From: an uncultured Dorea sp.
GTDB lineage: Bacteria; Bacillota; Clostridia; Lachnospirales; Lachnospiraceae
Length of the DNA stretch: 38,664 bases
Assembly (NCBI GenBank): GCA_910585725.1
Contig: CAJUFA010000031.1
Coordinates: forward strand, 1 to 38,664
Direction of reading: 5' to 3'
Part shown: positions 1 through 7,004 of the stretch, piece by piece
How positions within the stretch are numbered: the first letter of the stretch is position 1
How the letters are laid out: every line of letters begins with the position of its first letter
Made by a program: the position numbers and the translations under genes
The notes under the pieces: model-generated
What the model was told of the DNA's origin: nothing
What the model saw: only the letters and a program-made list of their open reading frames with translations
The model's database searches: none

Positions 1-102
1 AGGTTCATCCGACCGATGAAGCCTGGTCGGCAGGCTCAAGATTCCGAGAGCCTATGTTATAAATATCATAAACTGCATATCACAACAAAAAGACAACAAC
101 AT
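1..102. other. left-edge noncoding stretch with nested short inverted repeats
   Basis: No gene is supported here. The first 55 bases are GC-richer than the rest of the element and contain three short overlapping inverted repeats: CCGACC/GGTCGG (8-29), AGCCTG/CAGGCT and GGCTC/GAGCC. On the minus strand TTGTGA and TTATAA lie 17 bases apart, a possible weak promoter for a leftward gene outside the window. It could equally be the tail of such a gene. Nothing here resembles a copy of the rpsI 3' end, so it does not look like the left attachment site. Confidence 0.3.
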
Positions 103-132
103 AAAAAAATCGGACTGCTCATGCAATCCGAT
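103..132 (-). terminator. rho-independent terminator of the two-component operon
   Basis: Read leftward, a 10-bp stem (109-118 with 123-132, one G-T pair) closes a 4-base loop and is followed by seven T residues (103-109). The stem overlaps the last codons and the TGA stop of the histidine kinase gene, so the operon ends immediately after it. This separates the kinase from whatever lies further left. Confidence 0.8.
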
Positions 133-1300
133 GAAATACTGCTGTTATTATGGCTCCACCATGTTCTTGATTTTCTAATAATAACTTTCCATTATGTTTT
201 TCACAATACATTCTGCTGATATACATACCCATTCCTGAATGTTTCAAACTGTCTTTCATATTTTGCTGATAAAAAAGTTCTGTTGCCTTTTGCTTGTCTA
301 TTCTAAATCCCACTCCATCATCCTTTACTCTGATTTGTAATTTAGAGCAAGTAAGGAGAGCTTCCATTTCCACTTTTGTCTTGGCATAACGAAAGGCATT
401 TGACAAAAGGTTTTCTATAACCTCTAAAATCACTTCCTTATCTCCTGAAAATTTTTCTGCTGTTTCCAAACATTCTAATTCGCATCGCTTTCCAAATTTT
501 TTCTCAAACACATTCAGCTCTGCCCGTATATCTATTTCTAACTGCTTACTTGTAATTTCTTCTGCCACCAACTCCCTTGCATCTAAACTGCTCATTTTTC
601 GCATTGTTTCTACAAACACGTCCATTCGTTCAATCTGCTTTCTGCTCTCGCCTATCATTTCCAGTGCCTGAGCTATATCTATCTCTTTCTTTGGAAGATA
701 TTCTGAAAGCATTTCCTGATAGCCCTCCAATACAGATAACGGAGAACGGATATCATGTGCAATCGCAGCCCGCAAAGCCTTCTCTTCCTCAAGCATTTTC
801 CATAACTGGCGATTATTCTCTGCAAGCTGTTTTCTCATTCGTTCAAATTCTTTGCACAAGCTTCCCATTTCATCTTTATTTTCATAGGTAATATGAAAAT
901 CCAAATTATTTTGACCAACTTGTTGTGACGCCAGTTCTAGTTCTTCAATGGGATATTTCAATTTATGCTTATAAAAAAGAAACACCGCTATGATATTGCC
1001 TATCACAGACACGATAAGTGCTGGAAACGTCTGAAGAAAATCACATATCTCAGATACATGATAATCAAAGTTTTCCATTTCATATGAATTCGGTCTCGGA
1101 ACGTCTGTTAAATACTCCCTTCCGTCACCTTCAGCCATTTCAAAATACTTCTCTTGATCTACATATTTCCACCAAATGTTATTTTGTATTGTGGTTGCTG
1201 TTCGTATAATCAATGCAGAAAGAAAAAAACTGATTATTAAGCTAACTATCATATACAAAACAATGGTTTTTCTCAGCGAAAGATTTTTTATTTTGTCCAT
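119..1300 (-). CDS. sensor histidine kinase (two-component system)
   Basis: A 393-residue membrane histidine kinase. Two membrane segments lie at about residues 12-34 and 92-111, flanking a short extracytoplasmic loop of about 57 residues. A HAMP-like linker follows, then the H-box AHDIRSPLSV with the phosphoacceptor His at about 182, an N-box (ENLLSNAFRYA), a G-box (DDGVGF) and a final GMGMYIS motif. It should phosphorylate the response regulator encoded just upstream, whose gene it overlaps by 13 bases. The short sensor loop and general look resemble kinases that control ABC-type antimicrobial peptide immunity in Clostridia (CprK type). That is recalled similarity, and no transporter lies in the window. 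It sits inside a mobilizable element and is probably cargo. Confidence 0.88.
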   Translation of the reverse strand: MDKIKNLSLRKTIVLYMIVSLIISFFLSALIIRTATTIQNNIWWKYVDQEKYFEMAEGDGREYLTDVPRPNSYEMENFDYHVSEICDFLQTFPALIVSVIGNIIAVFLFYKHKLKYPIEELELASQQVGQNNLDFHITYENKDEMGSLCKEFERMRKQLAENNRQLWKMLEEEKALRAAIAHDIRSPLSVLEGYQEMLSEYLPKKEIDIAQALEMIGESRKQIERMDVFVETMRKMSSLDARELVAEEITSKQLEIDIRAELNVFEKKFGKRCELECLETAEKFSGDKEVILEVIENLLSNAFRYAKTKVEMEALLTCSKLQIRVKDDGVGFRIDKQKATELFYQQNMKDSLKHSGMGMYISRMYCEKHNGKLLLENQEHGGAIITAVFHRIA

Positions 1301-1962
1301 TTATATCCCATCCCCCATACTGTTTCAATATATTCATGCTGCGTATATTGATTGATTTTTTTACGGATTCTGCGGATCAGTTCTGTCACCGCTCGACTAT
1401 CGCCTTCTGCGTCATATCCACTAATCTTTTCATAAATACGTTCTTTATCAAACACAATTTCAGGGTTCATAGACAGAAATTCAATAATGTTATATTCTGA
1501 TTTTGTAAAATCTATCGCTTGTCCTTTAATTCGCACATTCTTACAAGTATAATCAATAATCAAATCTCCATAAAATCGCTGTTCTGTTTTCCTGTGTAAA
1601 CGTTCCTCACGTTTCAAGTGGGCAATAATTCGGGCGTCTAATTCTTTCAAACTAAATGGTTTTAAAACATAATCATCACCGCCGGACAGCAATCCCATAA
1701 CTCGATCCTGTTCCTCTACCTTTGCCGTCAAAAAAATAATCGGGCATGAAACCGTATCTCTGATTTTTCTGCACACTTCAATTCCATCCATTCCCGGCAT
1801 ATTTACATCCAATAAAATAATATCGGGATTTGCACTTATCTTTTCCATTGCTTCTATGCCATTTTCTGCAATAATCACTGTATAATTTTTCAATGTAAAG
1901 TATTGATTCAGCATTTTTAGCAATTCTCTATCATCATCAACCATTAAAATTTTATAGTTCAT
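1288..1962 (-). CDS. OmpR/PhoB-family response regulator
   Basis: A DNA-binding response regulator of 224 residues. The receiver domain has the acidic pair MVDDD near residue 8, the phosphoacceptor Asp at about 52 in LLDVNMPGMDG, the FLTAK Thr and the KPF Lys. A winged-helix output domain occupies about residues 125-222 and ends in the usual VWGMGYKW. The ATG at 1962 is preferred over an upstream GTG at 1971, because GAGGTGG lies 5 bases before the ATG and overlaps the GTG. It is co-transcribed with the kinase (13-base overlap). Its target is unknown; a leftward transport or resistance operon outside the window is a reasonable guess. Confidence 0.9.
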   Translation of the reverse strand: MNYKILMVDDDRELLKMLNQYFTLKNYTVIIAENGIEAMEKISANPDIILLDVNMPGMDGIEVCRKIRDTVSCPIIFLTAKVEEQDRVMGLLSGGDDYVLKPFSLKELDARIIAHLKREERLHRKTEQRFYGDLIIDYTCKNVRIKGQAIDFTKSEYNIIEFLSMNPEIVFDKERIYEKISGYDAEGDSRAVTELIRRIRKKINQYTQHEYIETVWGMGYKWTK

Positions 1963-2040
1963 AAATTCCACCTCTGACTCTAATGTTATCTTTTCCTTAT
2001 AGTATAGCTTATAAAAAACAACAAATAAACAACAATTCCT

Positions 2041-2074
2041 AAAAGGCGATAGCCTTTCTAAACTGCCGCCTTTT
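2041..2074 (-). terminator. hairpins downstream of the relaxase-tnpV operon
   Basis: Two alternative stems share one arm. AAAGGC (2042-2047) can pair with GCCTTT (2052-2057) over a GATA loop, and AAAAGGCG (2041-2048) can pair with CGCCTTTT (2067-2074). Read leftward, the hairpin ends in a short T run. Its position after tnpV and before the response regulator promoter fits a weak terminator between mobilization genes and cargo. The rest of the gap up to 2093 shows nothing further. Confidence 0.5.
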
Positions 2075-2093
2075 CTCCTTCATTTTATTTCCA

Positions 2094-2471
2094 TTATTGA
2101 TAAATCATCTCCTTATCCACAATCTCCCTCGCACATGCTTGTATATTATTCATTCTCCCAATCCACTCTAAGGTATCATCTACCTTTAACTGTTCCGTGA
2201 TCCCCTGTGCCTGTTTCATCTGCTCTACAATCCTTTCAAACCGTTCCTGAGCCTGTTCTTTTATATCCGCCAAATAATCATTCAACCTTCCACTTGTAAG
2301 CAGATTCAAATATACACCCTTGTGATACTCTTTCAGATAATGTAAATGTCTTTGTCCCCATACGCCGATAAATCTCTGCTCTTCCTCCTCCGGCAAGGTA
2401 AGACAGGGGATAAGATAATCCCCATGTCTGATATAAGTGCCACCTATTTCTTCAAATATCGTTTTCTTCAT
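2094..2471 (-). CDS. tnpV: TnpV-family transposon-encoded protein
   Basis: A 125-residue protein matching the TnpV family by eye: the opening MKKTIFEEIGGTY, WGQRHLHYLKE, NLLTSGRLNDYLADI, and the stretch around QAQERFERIVEQMKQ followed by WIGRMNNIQACAREI. TnpV proteins are frequent small passengers of clostridial mobile elements; their role is not established. The ATG at 2471 is chosen over an in-frame GTG at 2483 because AAAGGTGG lies just upstream of the ATG and overlaps the GTG. It starts 17 bases after the relaxase stop, so the two are probably one transcript. Confidence 0.88.
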   Translation of the reverse strand: MKKTIFEEIGGTYIRHGDYLIPCLTLPEEEEQRFIGVWGQRHLHYLKEYHKGVYLNLLTSGRLNDYLADIKEQAQERFERIVEQMKQAQGITEQLKVDDTLEWIGRMNNIQACAREIVDKEMIYQ

Positions 2472-2488
2472 AATCGTTTCCACCTTTC

Positions 2489-3919
2489 TTATCGTTCTCT
2501 ATCCATAGATTTTTTCTTGACTGATCGTTTTGGTTGCTGTCTGCCTTCCTGCTGATAACGATGCAGCTTTTCCAGTACGCTCTCTTTTTTCGGCTGTTCT
2601 AACGGATTCTCTTTCTTCTGTTCCGTCTGATTTTTCCATGCCCTTACTTCTTCATTGTATTCTATAATCAGTTCTTCTGCCTTGTTATAAACCTTCTGAA
2701 AGGCTTGCACATTTGGATAGCCTTCACGTTTCACTATCTGTTCCAAACTCTTATGCAGACGCTTTTCCAAATCCTCTAACAGTTCAATTCGCCCTTCCAG
2801 AGATTTTCGCTCTTTGCCTTTAAATAGTCCTCGTAACTCTGACCGTTGCTTTTTCAAAGAAGAAATATCCTGCTGTGTGCGTTTTATCTCTATTGACTGT
2901 CTCTGCAATTCATACATGAGCTTCTGCATATCTTTCCATTCCTGCAAATCAATCTTTGGTACAGGTTTCGGCGGTAGTTTAAATTTGAAAATTACCTCCT
3001 GCAAAAAGTCTTTCGCACCTCGGATAATCCGACGGAACATATCCGGCAGCCAACCGTGCGTCCTGATAGATTGCAGCGTTTTATCTGTAATTTTTTCCTG
3101 CTTGATCTTCAAAATATCTTCTTCAGGAACGCCTTCGACTAATGCCACATCAACTGTCCGATTCCATTCCTGCCTTGCCGCATTGTCTGCCTTTATCTCC
3201 TCTGCTTTCGGATTGTTCTTTCCTATTTTCTTGGTTGCCAGATATACGCCGCCCTGTTGGAATACGGATAGTTTTTCTGATTCCTCTTTTACATATCGGT
3301 TGATCGTATCGGTAAACAGTTCCTTGACTTCTTTGGTAAAGGCTTTGTTCTTAAACCATTTATCCTTTTTCGTGAAGATATGGCTTTCATAAACTTCCCC
3401 TTTGGGGATAATACTGCATCCCGCCCGAAGATTCCCCTGCTCATCTAAAACCTCTTTCTTTGTGCGTCTATGCTTCCCCTGCTCATCATAAAACATATTT
3501 CGGGTAGCGATTTTCACTTCGGGTTGTTCCAGCATTTTCCGTTCACTGAATATTAGATGAATATGATAATTCGTCTTTGCCTTGTTGTGATGAAGGGCAG
3601 CACTGCACTCCACACCGTATCTTTTATGAAAAGTCTCTGTAAAAAGTCTTACCACATCATCTGCCCTATACTGAACAAAATTTTCGGGAAGTGCTATGAT
3701 AAACTCACGCCCCTCGATACATTTCCCTGCTGATCCGCTCGCCTTAAACTCCAACTGATTTTCTCTTGCAAGATTTTTCCAAAACTCCGGTGTTGCTCCT
3801 TCTGTCTGGTAGGTCGCATAGAGATATTCCTGCCGTTTCGGATTGGAGATATAATCAATCCTTCCTACCACATCGGACAGCTTACTTTGTCTGATAAATG
3901 AATGTCTTCCTATAAGCAT
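2489..3919 (-). CDS. MobA/MobL-family relaxase (MobQ type)
   Basis: A 476-residue relaxase that would nick the element's oriT and lead the strand during mobilization by a helper conjugation system. The N-terminal third has the family features: a tyrosine-containing segment (DYISNPKRQEYLYATYQ, residues 22-38) and the metal-binding histidine motif HH at 110-111 followed by NYHIHLIF (His119, His121). The C-terminal half is charged and helical, with a coiled-coil-like stretch at about 330-400. Downstream is tnpV; upstream is a noncoding region with a large palindrome, the expected place for oriT. The AGGAGG lies directly against the ATG, which is unusually tight spacing. No type IV secretion genes are in view, so the element looks mobilizable, not self-transmissible, as far as can be seen. 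Confidence 0.9.
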   Translation of the reverse strand: MLIGRHSFIRQSKLSDVVGRIDYISNPKRQEYLYATYQTEGATPEFWKNLARENQLEFKASGSAGKCIEGREFIIALPENFVQYRADDVVRLFTETFHKRYGVECSAALHHNKAKTNYHIHLIFSERKMLEQPEVKIATRNMFYDEQGKHRRTKKEVLDEQGNLRAGCSIIPKGEVYESHIFTKKDKWFKNKAFTKEVKELFTDTINRYVKEESEKLSVFQQGGVYLATKKIGKNNPKAEEIKADNAARQEWNRTVDVALVEGVPEEDILKIKQEKITDKTLQSIRTHGWLPDMFRRIIRGAKDFLQEVIFKFKLPPKPVPKIDLQEWKDMQKLMYELQRQSIEIKRTQQDISSLKKQRSELRGLFKGKERKSLEGRIELLEDLEKRLHKSLEQIVKREGYPNVQAFQKVYNKAEELIIEYNEEVRAWKNQTEQKKENPLEQPKKESVLEKLHRYQQEGRQQPKRSVKKKSMDRER

Positions 3920-4011
3920 CCTCCTTCCTCGACTCTCGCTGACTTTATTGTTAGTAGGTGCATAGGCACCTGTTTACGAACCTATCCTCCTATCGGCGGT
4001 TTGCTCCCGGC

Positions 4012-4067
4012 AGGGCGAAATACACAGAGCATAAAACTTTAGTTTTGTGCTCTGTGTATTTCGCCCT
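4012..4067. repeat. near-perfect 56-base palindrome, candidate oriT
   Basis: Two 26-base arms (4012-4037 and 4042-4067) are complementary except for one T/G position and enclose a 4-base loop (TTTA). An outer pair, TCGGCG (3993-3998) with CGCCGA (4072-4077), could extend the structure. It lies about 95 bases upstream of the relaxase start, where MobQ-type elements commonly keep oriT. A strong terminator is the alternative, but neither side has a T run directly after the arms. No nick site could be identified by reading. Confidence 0.55.
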
Positions 4068-4229
4068 CAATCGCCGAGGGCTGTTTTTGTATTACATAAT
4101 CTGATTATTGCTCAGACTTGAGATTTCATTTATGGGCGTATCCGCCCTTTTGATCTGCCCGTATCCTGGCTGCTTTAACATCTCTAACACTCCCTTCTGC
4201 TAAAAAATAAAATAATTTCAAAAATCACA

Positions 4230-4310
4230 CGTATAAGCGTATAAACGTATCTTCCATACTTTTCAGAAACCTGTAATCCATTGATTTTCCTAAAGATATA
4301 CGCTTATACG
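4230..4310. repeat. iteron-like CGTATA repeats in opposed clusters
   Basis: Three copies with 8-base spacing (CGTATAAG, CGTATAAA, CGTATCTT) run from 4230. Two copies of TATACGCT lie in inverted orientation at 4297-4312. As a whole, 4230-4243 and 4297-4310 form a 14-bp perfect inverted repeat 53 bases apart. Tandem spaced repeats next to primase and helicase genes suggest a replication origin or a site for an element-encoded DNA-binding protein. This is inference from layout. Confidence 0.45.
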
Positions 4311-4350
4311 CTTCTTTGGAAAATTCTTTTTTATCTGTATCTCATCTGTA

Positions 4351-5316
4351 TCAGCGGTAGCTATCTATGCGTATCTGTGTATGGATTCCTTGAAATCCTC
4401 TGGCATTTTTTCCATTGTCTGAGGGAATATTCGTAGAATAATGAATGTGATATTTCTTTTCATTTTCTTTTAAGTATCCCGAAAAACTTTTTGCACTCAT
4501 AGGTTTTTCCGTATTATCCTCACACCAACGGCAGTATGCTTGATAAAGATTCTTAGAAGTCGCTGTTGTATTTTCTTCCAAACGGATATACCCTGATGAC
4601 TGCATAAAAGCGATAATGTTATTCCCAGATTCCATAGCTTCGTGCAGATTTTTCTTTGCACGTTCGCTGATGGTAAATCGGTATTTGTTTTTCAGTAATC
4701 TTTTCAATCCCTCCAGACACCAGAGAAAAATATCGTCTGCTTCTCTTTGCAGTTTCTCAATCAGATAGGGATCATCTACTCTGTCCGGCGGCACATCTTT
4801 GACCGTAAGGATAATCTGTCTGCGGTAAAATCCATAGGAACGATCATGCAAAGCACTGAGACTCCCGTTTCCAAAGCAGAGAAATCTGACATATAAATTC
4901 CCCTGTACGCTCTGCTTTGACTTCCTTTCCAAATCCATCTTATCCTCCAGAGTGACTATGGTTTTAATGTAGTTGGTGTCTTTCAATGCTTCCAGTTTCA
5001 TATCATCATCCACCATCAAAAGTCGGTATTCCAAATCCGCCCTTGCGAAACGATTATGTTCTACTTTCTGAATATTACTTACATTCATATTCGTTCCGAG
5101 AATTTTTCTCATAACCAAACCAATACGGGATTTCCCCTCCCCACCTTTTCCTAAGATAATCAATAACTTCTGTGCCTTGTTGGATGGGATTAAACAATAT
5201 CCCATATATTCCTGCAAGGTAGGAATATCATCTTCCTCCAACAGTTCTGAAAGAAATTTCAGCCACCGTTCCGGCTTTGCTTCTTTCATTTCATAATTTA
5301 CAGGCAAGCGGTTCAG
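4351..5316 (-). CDS. P4-type primase-helicase, C-terminal ATPase part (after in-frame TGA)
   Basis: This reading frame directly continues the one at 5317-5727 after a TGA codon. It encodes a helicase superfamily 3-like ATPase: Walker A LGKGGEGKS and Walker B RLLMVDDD some 40 residues later, an arginine-rich SYGFYRRQIIL segment, and a C-terminal winged-helix-like tail ending ARGFQGIH. Recalled homologues in clostridial elements are one continuous protein of about 450 residues, with the sequence before and after the TGA joined. Possible restarts are CTG at 5316 (AAGGAG sits 6 bases before it) or TTG at 5307. It may be a broken gene, a readthrough product or a restarted subunit. Confidence 0.75.
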   Translation of the reverse strand: MNRLPVNYEMKEAKPERWLKFLSELLEEDDIPTLQEYMGYCLIPSNKAQKLLIILGKGGEGKSRIGLVMRKILGTNMNVSNIQKVEHNRFARADLEYRLLMVDDDMKLEALKDTNYIKTIVTLEDKMDLERKSKQSVQGNLYVRFLCFGNGSLSALHDRSYGFYRRQIILTVKDVPPDRVDDPYLIEKLQREADDIFLWCLEGLKRLLKNKYRFTISERAKKNLHEAMESGNNIIAFMQSSGYIRLEENTTATSKNLYQAYCRWCEDNTEKPMSAKSFSGYLKENEKKYHIHYSTNIPSDNGKNARGFQGIHTQIRIDSYR

Positions 5317-5727
5317 TCAAAACTCCTTCTTTTCTGTAAAATCTCCATTCAAAAAATAAGTTCCATTATTCACATGGATACGATCCATTTGCACCGGAAG
5401 TTCCTCTGAATAGGCTTCCAGTTTTAGAACCTCCAAAAGCTGTTTTACTTTCTTGGAAATTCCTTTCGTAAGAACCGGTTTTACCATTCTATAAATTTCT
5501 TTTTCTACTTCGCTGTCTGGCAGCATTCCATCATAACTGAAAAAGATACCGTTGATACACTTCAATGGCATTCTTTGCAGGAAATTTTCACAAAATGCTA
5601 CTTCATCAATCTGCCCATCCTCAAACCATTCCTGAAAGTACGGCTTAGAGTTCATTTCCCTCTGATCCAATGCTTCTTCCAGTCTATTCCTTGTTGTTTC
5701 GTCTATATTCTTCCATTCGTTCTTCAA
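5317..5727 (-). CDS. P4-type primase-helicase, N-terminal part (ends at in-frame TGA)
   Basis: A 136-residue piece that matches the region preceding the ATPase domain in recalled element-encoded primase-helicases: FCENFLQRMPLKCINGIFF, then KPVLTKGISKKVKQLL and PVQMDRIHVNNGTYFLNG. It ends in KKEF followed by TGA, and the frame then continues as LNRLPVNYE without any shift. In homologues I recall, a Cys stands at the stop position, so one substitution (TGC or TGT to TGA) explains the break. The start overlaps the CHC2 primase gene by 44 bases, which fits translational coupling. Confidence 0.7.
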   Translation of the reverse strand: MKNEWKNIDETTRNRLEEALDQREMNSKPYFQEWFEDGQIDEVAFCENFLQRMPLKCINGIFFSYDGMLPDSEVEKEIYRMVKPVLTKGISKKVKQLLEVLKLEAYSEELPVQMDRIHVNNGTYFLNGDFTEKKEF

Positions 5728-6298
5728 TTCTTTTCACATCCTTCCCACTATCCAATAAAAATTCAATTCTGTCCTGTAACTCTCCAAACACCAGTAAATC
5801 CAGATAGTAATTTATCTTTTCTGTCTGCTGACAGGCTTCTACAAATTCTGCTTTCCATTCTTCCTCTGGTGTTTTTGGTGCATGGCTCACTTTCCATTCT
5901 TTCAGCAGATGAAGATAATCTGATAAAACGCGGATACTTTCCCGTTCCCATTCTTCAAATTTCTTTTCGGTCTGGTACAATGTTCTTTTCGGTTTTTCCT
6001 TCTCCTTACCAGTATTTCTTTTCTTTGAACTATCCGTAAAAATCGGTATCCGAAAATCCTCTGCCAGTTTCTTTGCAGCTTCCAACGGTGTAAGATGAAA
6101 GAAATCTGCCACAAATGTGATTACATCCCCTTTCGTACCACAGGCAAAACAGCAAAATCCTTTGTCTACTTTCATACTGGGATGCCTATCATCATGAAAG
6201 GGGCAACAGACCATCCCGTTTTTATTGACTTTCAATCCGTACTGCTCGGCAGCCTGCCTTGCAGTTACGCTTTCTTTTACTACTTGAAAAATATTCAA
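5684..6298 (-). CDS. CHC2 zinc-finger primase-like protein
   Basis: A protein of about 204 residues whose N-terminus carries a DnaG-type CHC2 zinc ribbon: CCPFHDDRHPSMKVDKGF followed by CFACGTKGDVI, giving Cys32-His35 and Cys50-Cys53. Such proteins prime replication of integrative elements and phages and sit beside the P4-type helicase, as here. The TTG at 6298 is preferred to the ATG at 6373, because AAAGGAG lies 5 bases before it and recalled homologues begin near MNxFxxVKxSVT. The region past about residue 90 is charged and helical with no catalytic Toprim motif visible, so the polymerase function may reside elsewhere. Confidence 0.8.
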   Translation of the reverse strand: MNIFQVVKESVTARQAAEQYGLKVNKNGMVCCPFHDDRHPSMKVDKGFCCFACGTKGDVITFVADFFHLTPLEAAKKLAEDFRIPIFTDSSKKRNTGKEKEKPKRTLYQTEKKFEEWERESIRVLSDYLHLLKEWKVSHAPKTPEEEWKAEFVEACQQTEKINYYLDLLVFGELQDRIEFLLDSGKDVKRIEERMEEYRRNNKE

Positions 6299-6328
6299 TT
6301 CGACTCCTTTAAAATTTCCGTTGTATTC

Positions 6329-6384
6329 TCTCAGAGCCTTTGATATACTGAATTTGCGAGATAGAGTTATCAAAAGCTCTGAGA
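6329..6384. repeat. 17-base inverted repeat upstream of the primase gene
   Basis: Arms 6329-6345 and 6368-6384 are complementary except at one position and flank a 22-base loop. The repeat lies in the short gap between the small HTH gene and the primase start. No T run follows on either strand, so it is not a plain terminator. It could be an operator or attenuator for the replication genes, or part of a second origin structure. Confidence 0.5.
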
Positions 6385-6397
6385 AGTTGTCCTTGTG

Positions 6398-6658
6398 TTA
6401 CGCAAGGGCTTTTTCTTTTCCCTGCTTTTTTGCTTCTCCATTGAAATATCCAGTTTCCTCCCATACTTTACGATCAGAACAGTAATAACTGAATTCATTG
6501 GAATCGCCCATCTTCATTGCCACTCCAAATTTCAAAATTCCCTGCTGTATTCCGATACGAACGTAATGAGCATCTTTTCCGATTGCTTTTGCAATTTCCG
6601 TAATCGGCACATTTCTTCCCGTAAATGGCGGCAATTCTACATATAATCTCTTATCCAT
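6398..6658 (-). CDS. small HTH-like element protein of unknown function
   Basis: An 86-residue protein, MDKRLYVELPPFTGRNVP at its start, followed by ITEIAKAIGKDAHYVRIGIQ, which looks like a helix-turn-helix. Similar small proteins recur beside repressors in clostridial mobile elements. They may act as excisionase, replication accessory or regulator; which one is not known. The ATG at 6658 is chosen over one 9 bases upstream, since AAAGGAGG is then 9 bases away. Its start overlaps the stop of the upstream XRE gene (ATGGATAA), so the two are coupled. Confidence 0.7.
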   Translation of the reverse strand: MDKRLYVELPPFTGRNVPITEIAKAIGKDAHYVRIGIQQGILKFGVAMKMGDSNEFSYYCSDRKVWEETGYFNGEAKKQGKEKALA

Positions 6659-6860
6659 TTTCCACATCCTCCTTTACAATCTGACTAAGTTCTTGATCTA
6701 AAGCTGTAGCAATTTTATATGCTACCTGCGGTGTACAGCCCTTTCCTGATATAATGCAGGAAATCGTCTGCCTTGACACTCCACTTAACTCAGCCAATTT
6801 CTTAATTGTTAATCCTCTTTCTCCCATCAAAATCTGCACTTTAAATACGTTTATCTTCAT
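6651..6860 (-). CDS. small Cro/C1-type HTH regulator
   Basis: A 69-residue single-domain XRE protein with the standard five-helix layout: LTIKKLAELSGVSRQTISCII is the helix-turn-helix, then a PQVAYKIATALDQELSQI tail. The ATG at 6860 is preferred to 6890 because AAAGGAG lies 7 bases before it. It is the first gene of the leftward HTH-primase-helicase transcript and faces the larger repressor across a shared control region, as Cro faces CI in lambdoid switches. It probably controls early element genes. Confidence 0.82.
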   Translation of the reverse strand: MKINVFKVQILMGERGLTIKKLAELSGVSRQTISCIISGKGCTPQVAYKIATALDQELSQIVKEDVENG

Positions 6861-6884
6861 TTTATTTCTCCTTTCTTTTTTAAT

Positions 6885-6976
6885 ATGCATATTTAATTCG
6901 CATTTTTATTATATGCACTTATTCTGCACATGTCAATACTATTTTATATAAATATGTACTTGTAATTCGTATTTTT
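6885..6976. promoter_or_regulatory. three operator-like repeats in the divergent control region
   Basis: Three related sites lie between the divergent regulator genes: 6885-6907, 6913-6931 and 6954-6976. The first and third share 18 of 23 positions (pattern ATGnA...TAATTCGnATTTTT). The middle one has ATGCACTTATTCTGCACAT. Each has ATGC-like and GCAT-like halves. The arrangement matches a three-operator switch bound by one or both XRE proteins. Confidence 0.55.
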
Positions 6977-6988
6977 CTATGATATGAT
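6960..6988 (+). promoter_or_regulatory. promoter of the XRE repressor gene
   Basis: TTGTAA (6960-6965) and TATGAT (6983-6988) are separated by exactly 17 bases. The start codon is 16 bases downstream of the -10 box with GAGGTG between. The -35 box lies inside the third operator-like repeat, which would allow autorepression. Confidence 0.65.
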
Positions 6989-7004
6989 AAGCGTGAGGTG
7001 AATA

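Larger units (their letters stand above)
3920..4350. other. noncoding control region of the element (candidate oriT and origin)
   Basis: These 431 bases between the relaxase and the helicase fragment show no supported gene. They hold, in order, a small inverted repeat AGGTGC/GCACCT (3956-3971), the long palindrome at 4012-4067, a weaker hairpin CCCTC/GAGGG (4064-4080), a stretch at 4090-4225 in which I see nothing, and the CGTATA repeats at 4230-4310. Confidence 0.6.

Noticed and set aside
1..60. Possible left attachment site of the element at the window edge
   Set aside because: Only a six-base TTCCGA match to the rpsI-end region is seen; no copy of the rpsI tail is present, so the left end is taken to lie outside the window.
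5290..5320. Selenocysteine at the TGA of the primase-helicase
   Set aside because: A Cys-position TGA is suggestive, but no clear bacterial SECIS hairpin follows and this enzyme family has no known redox-active residue there.
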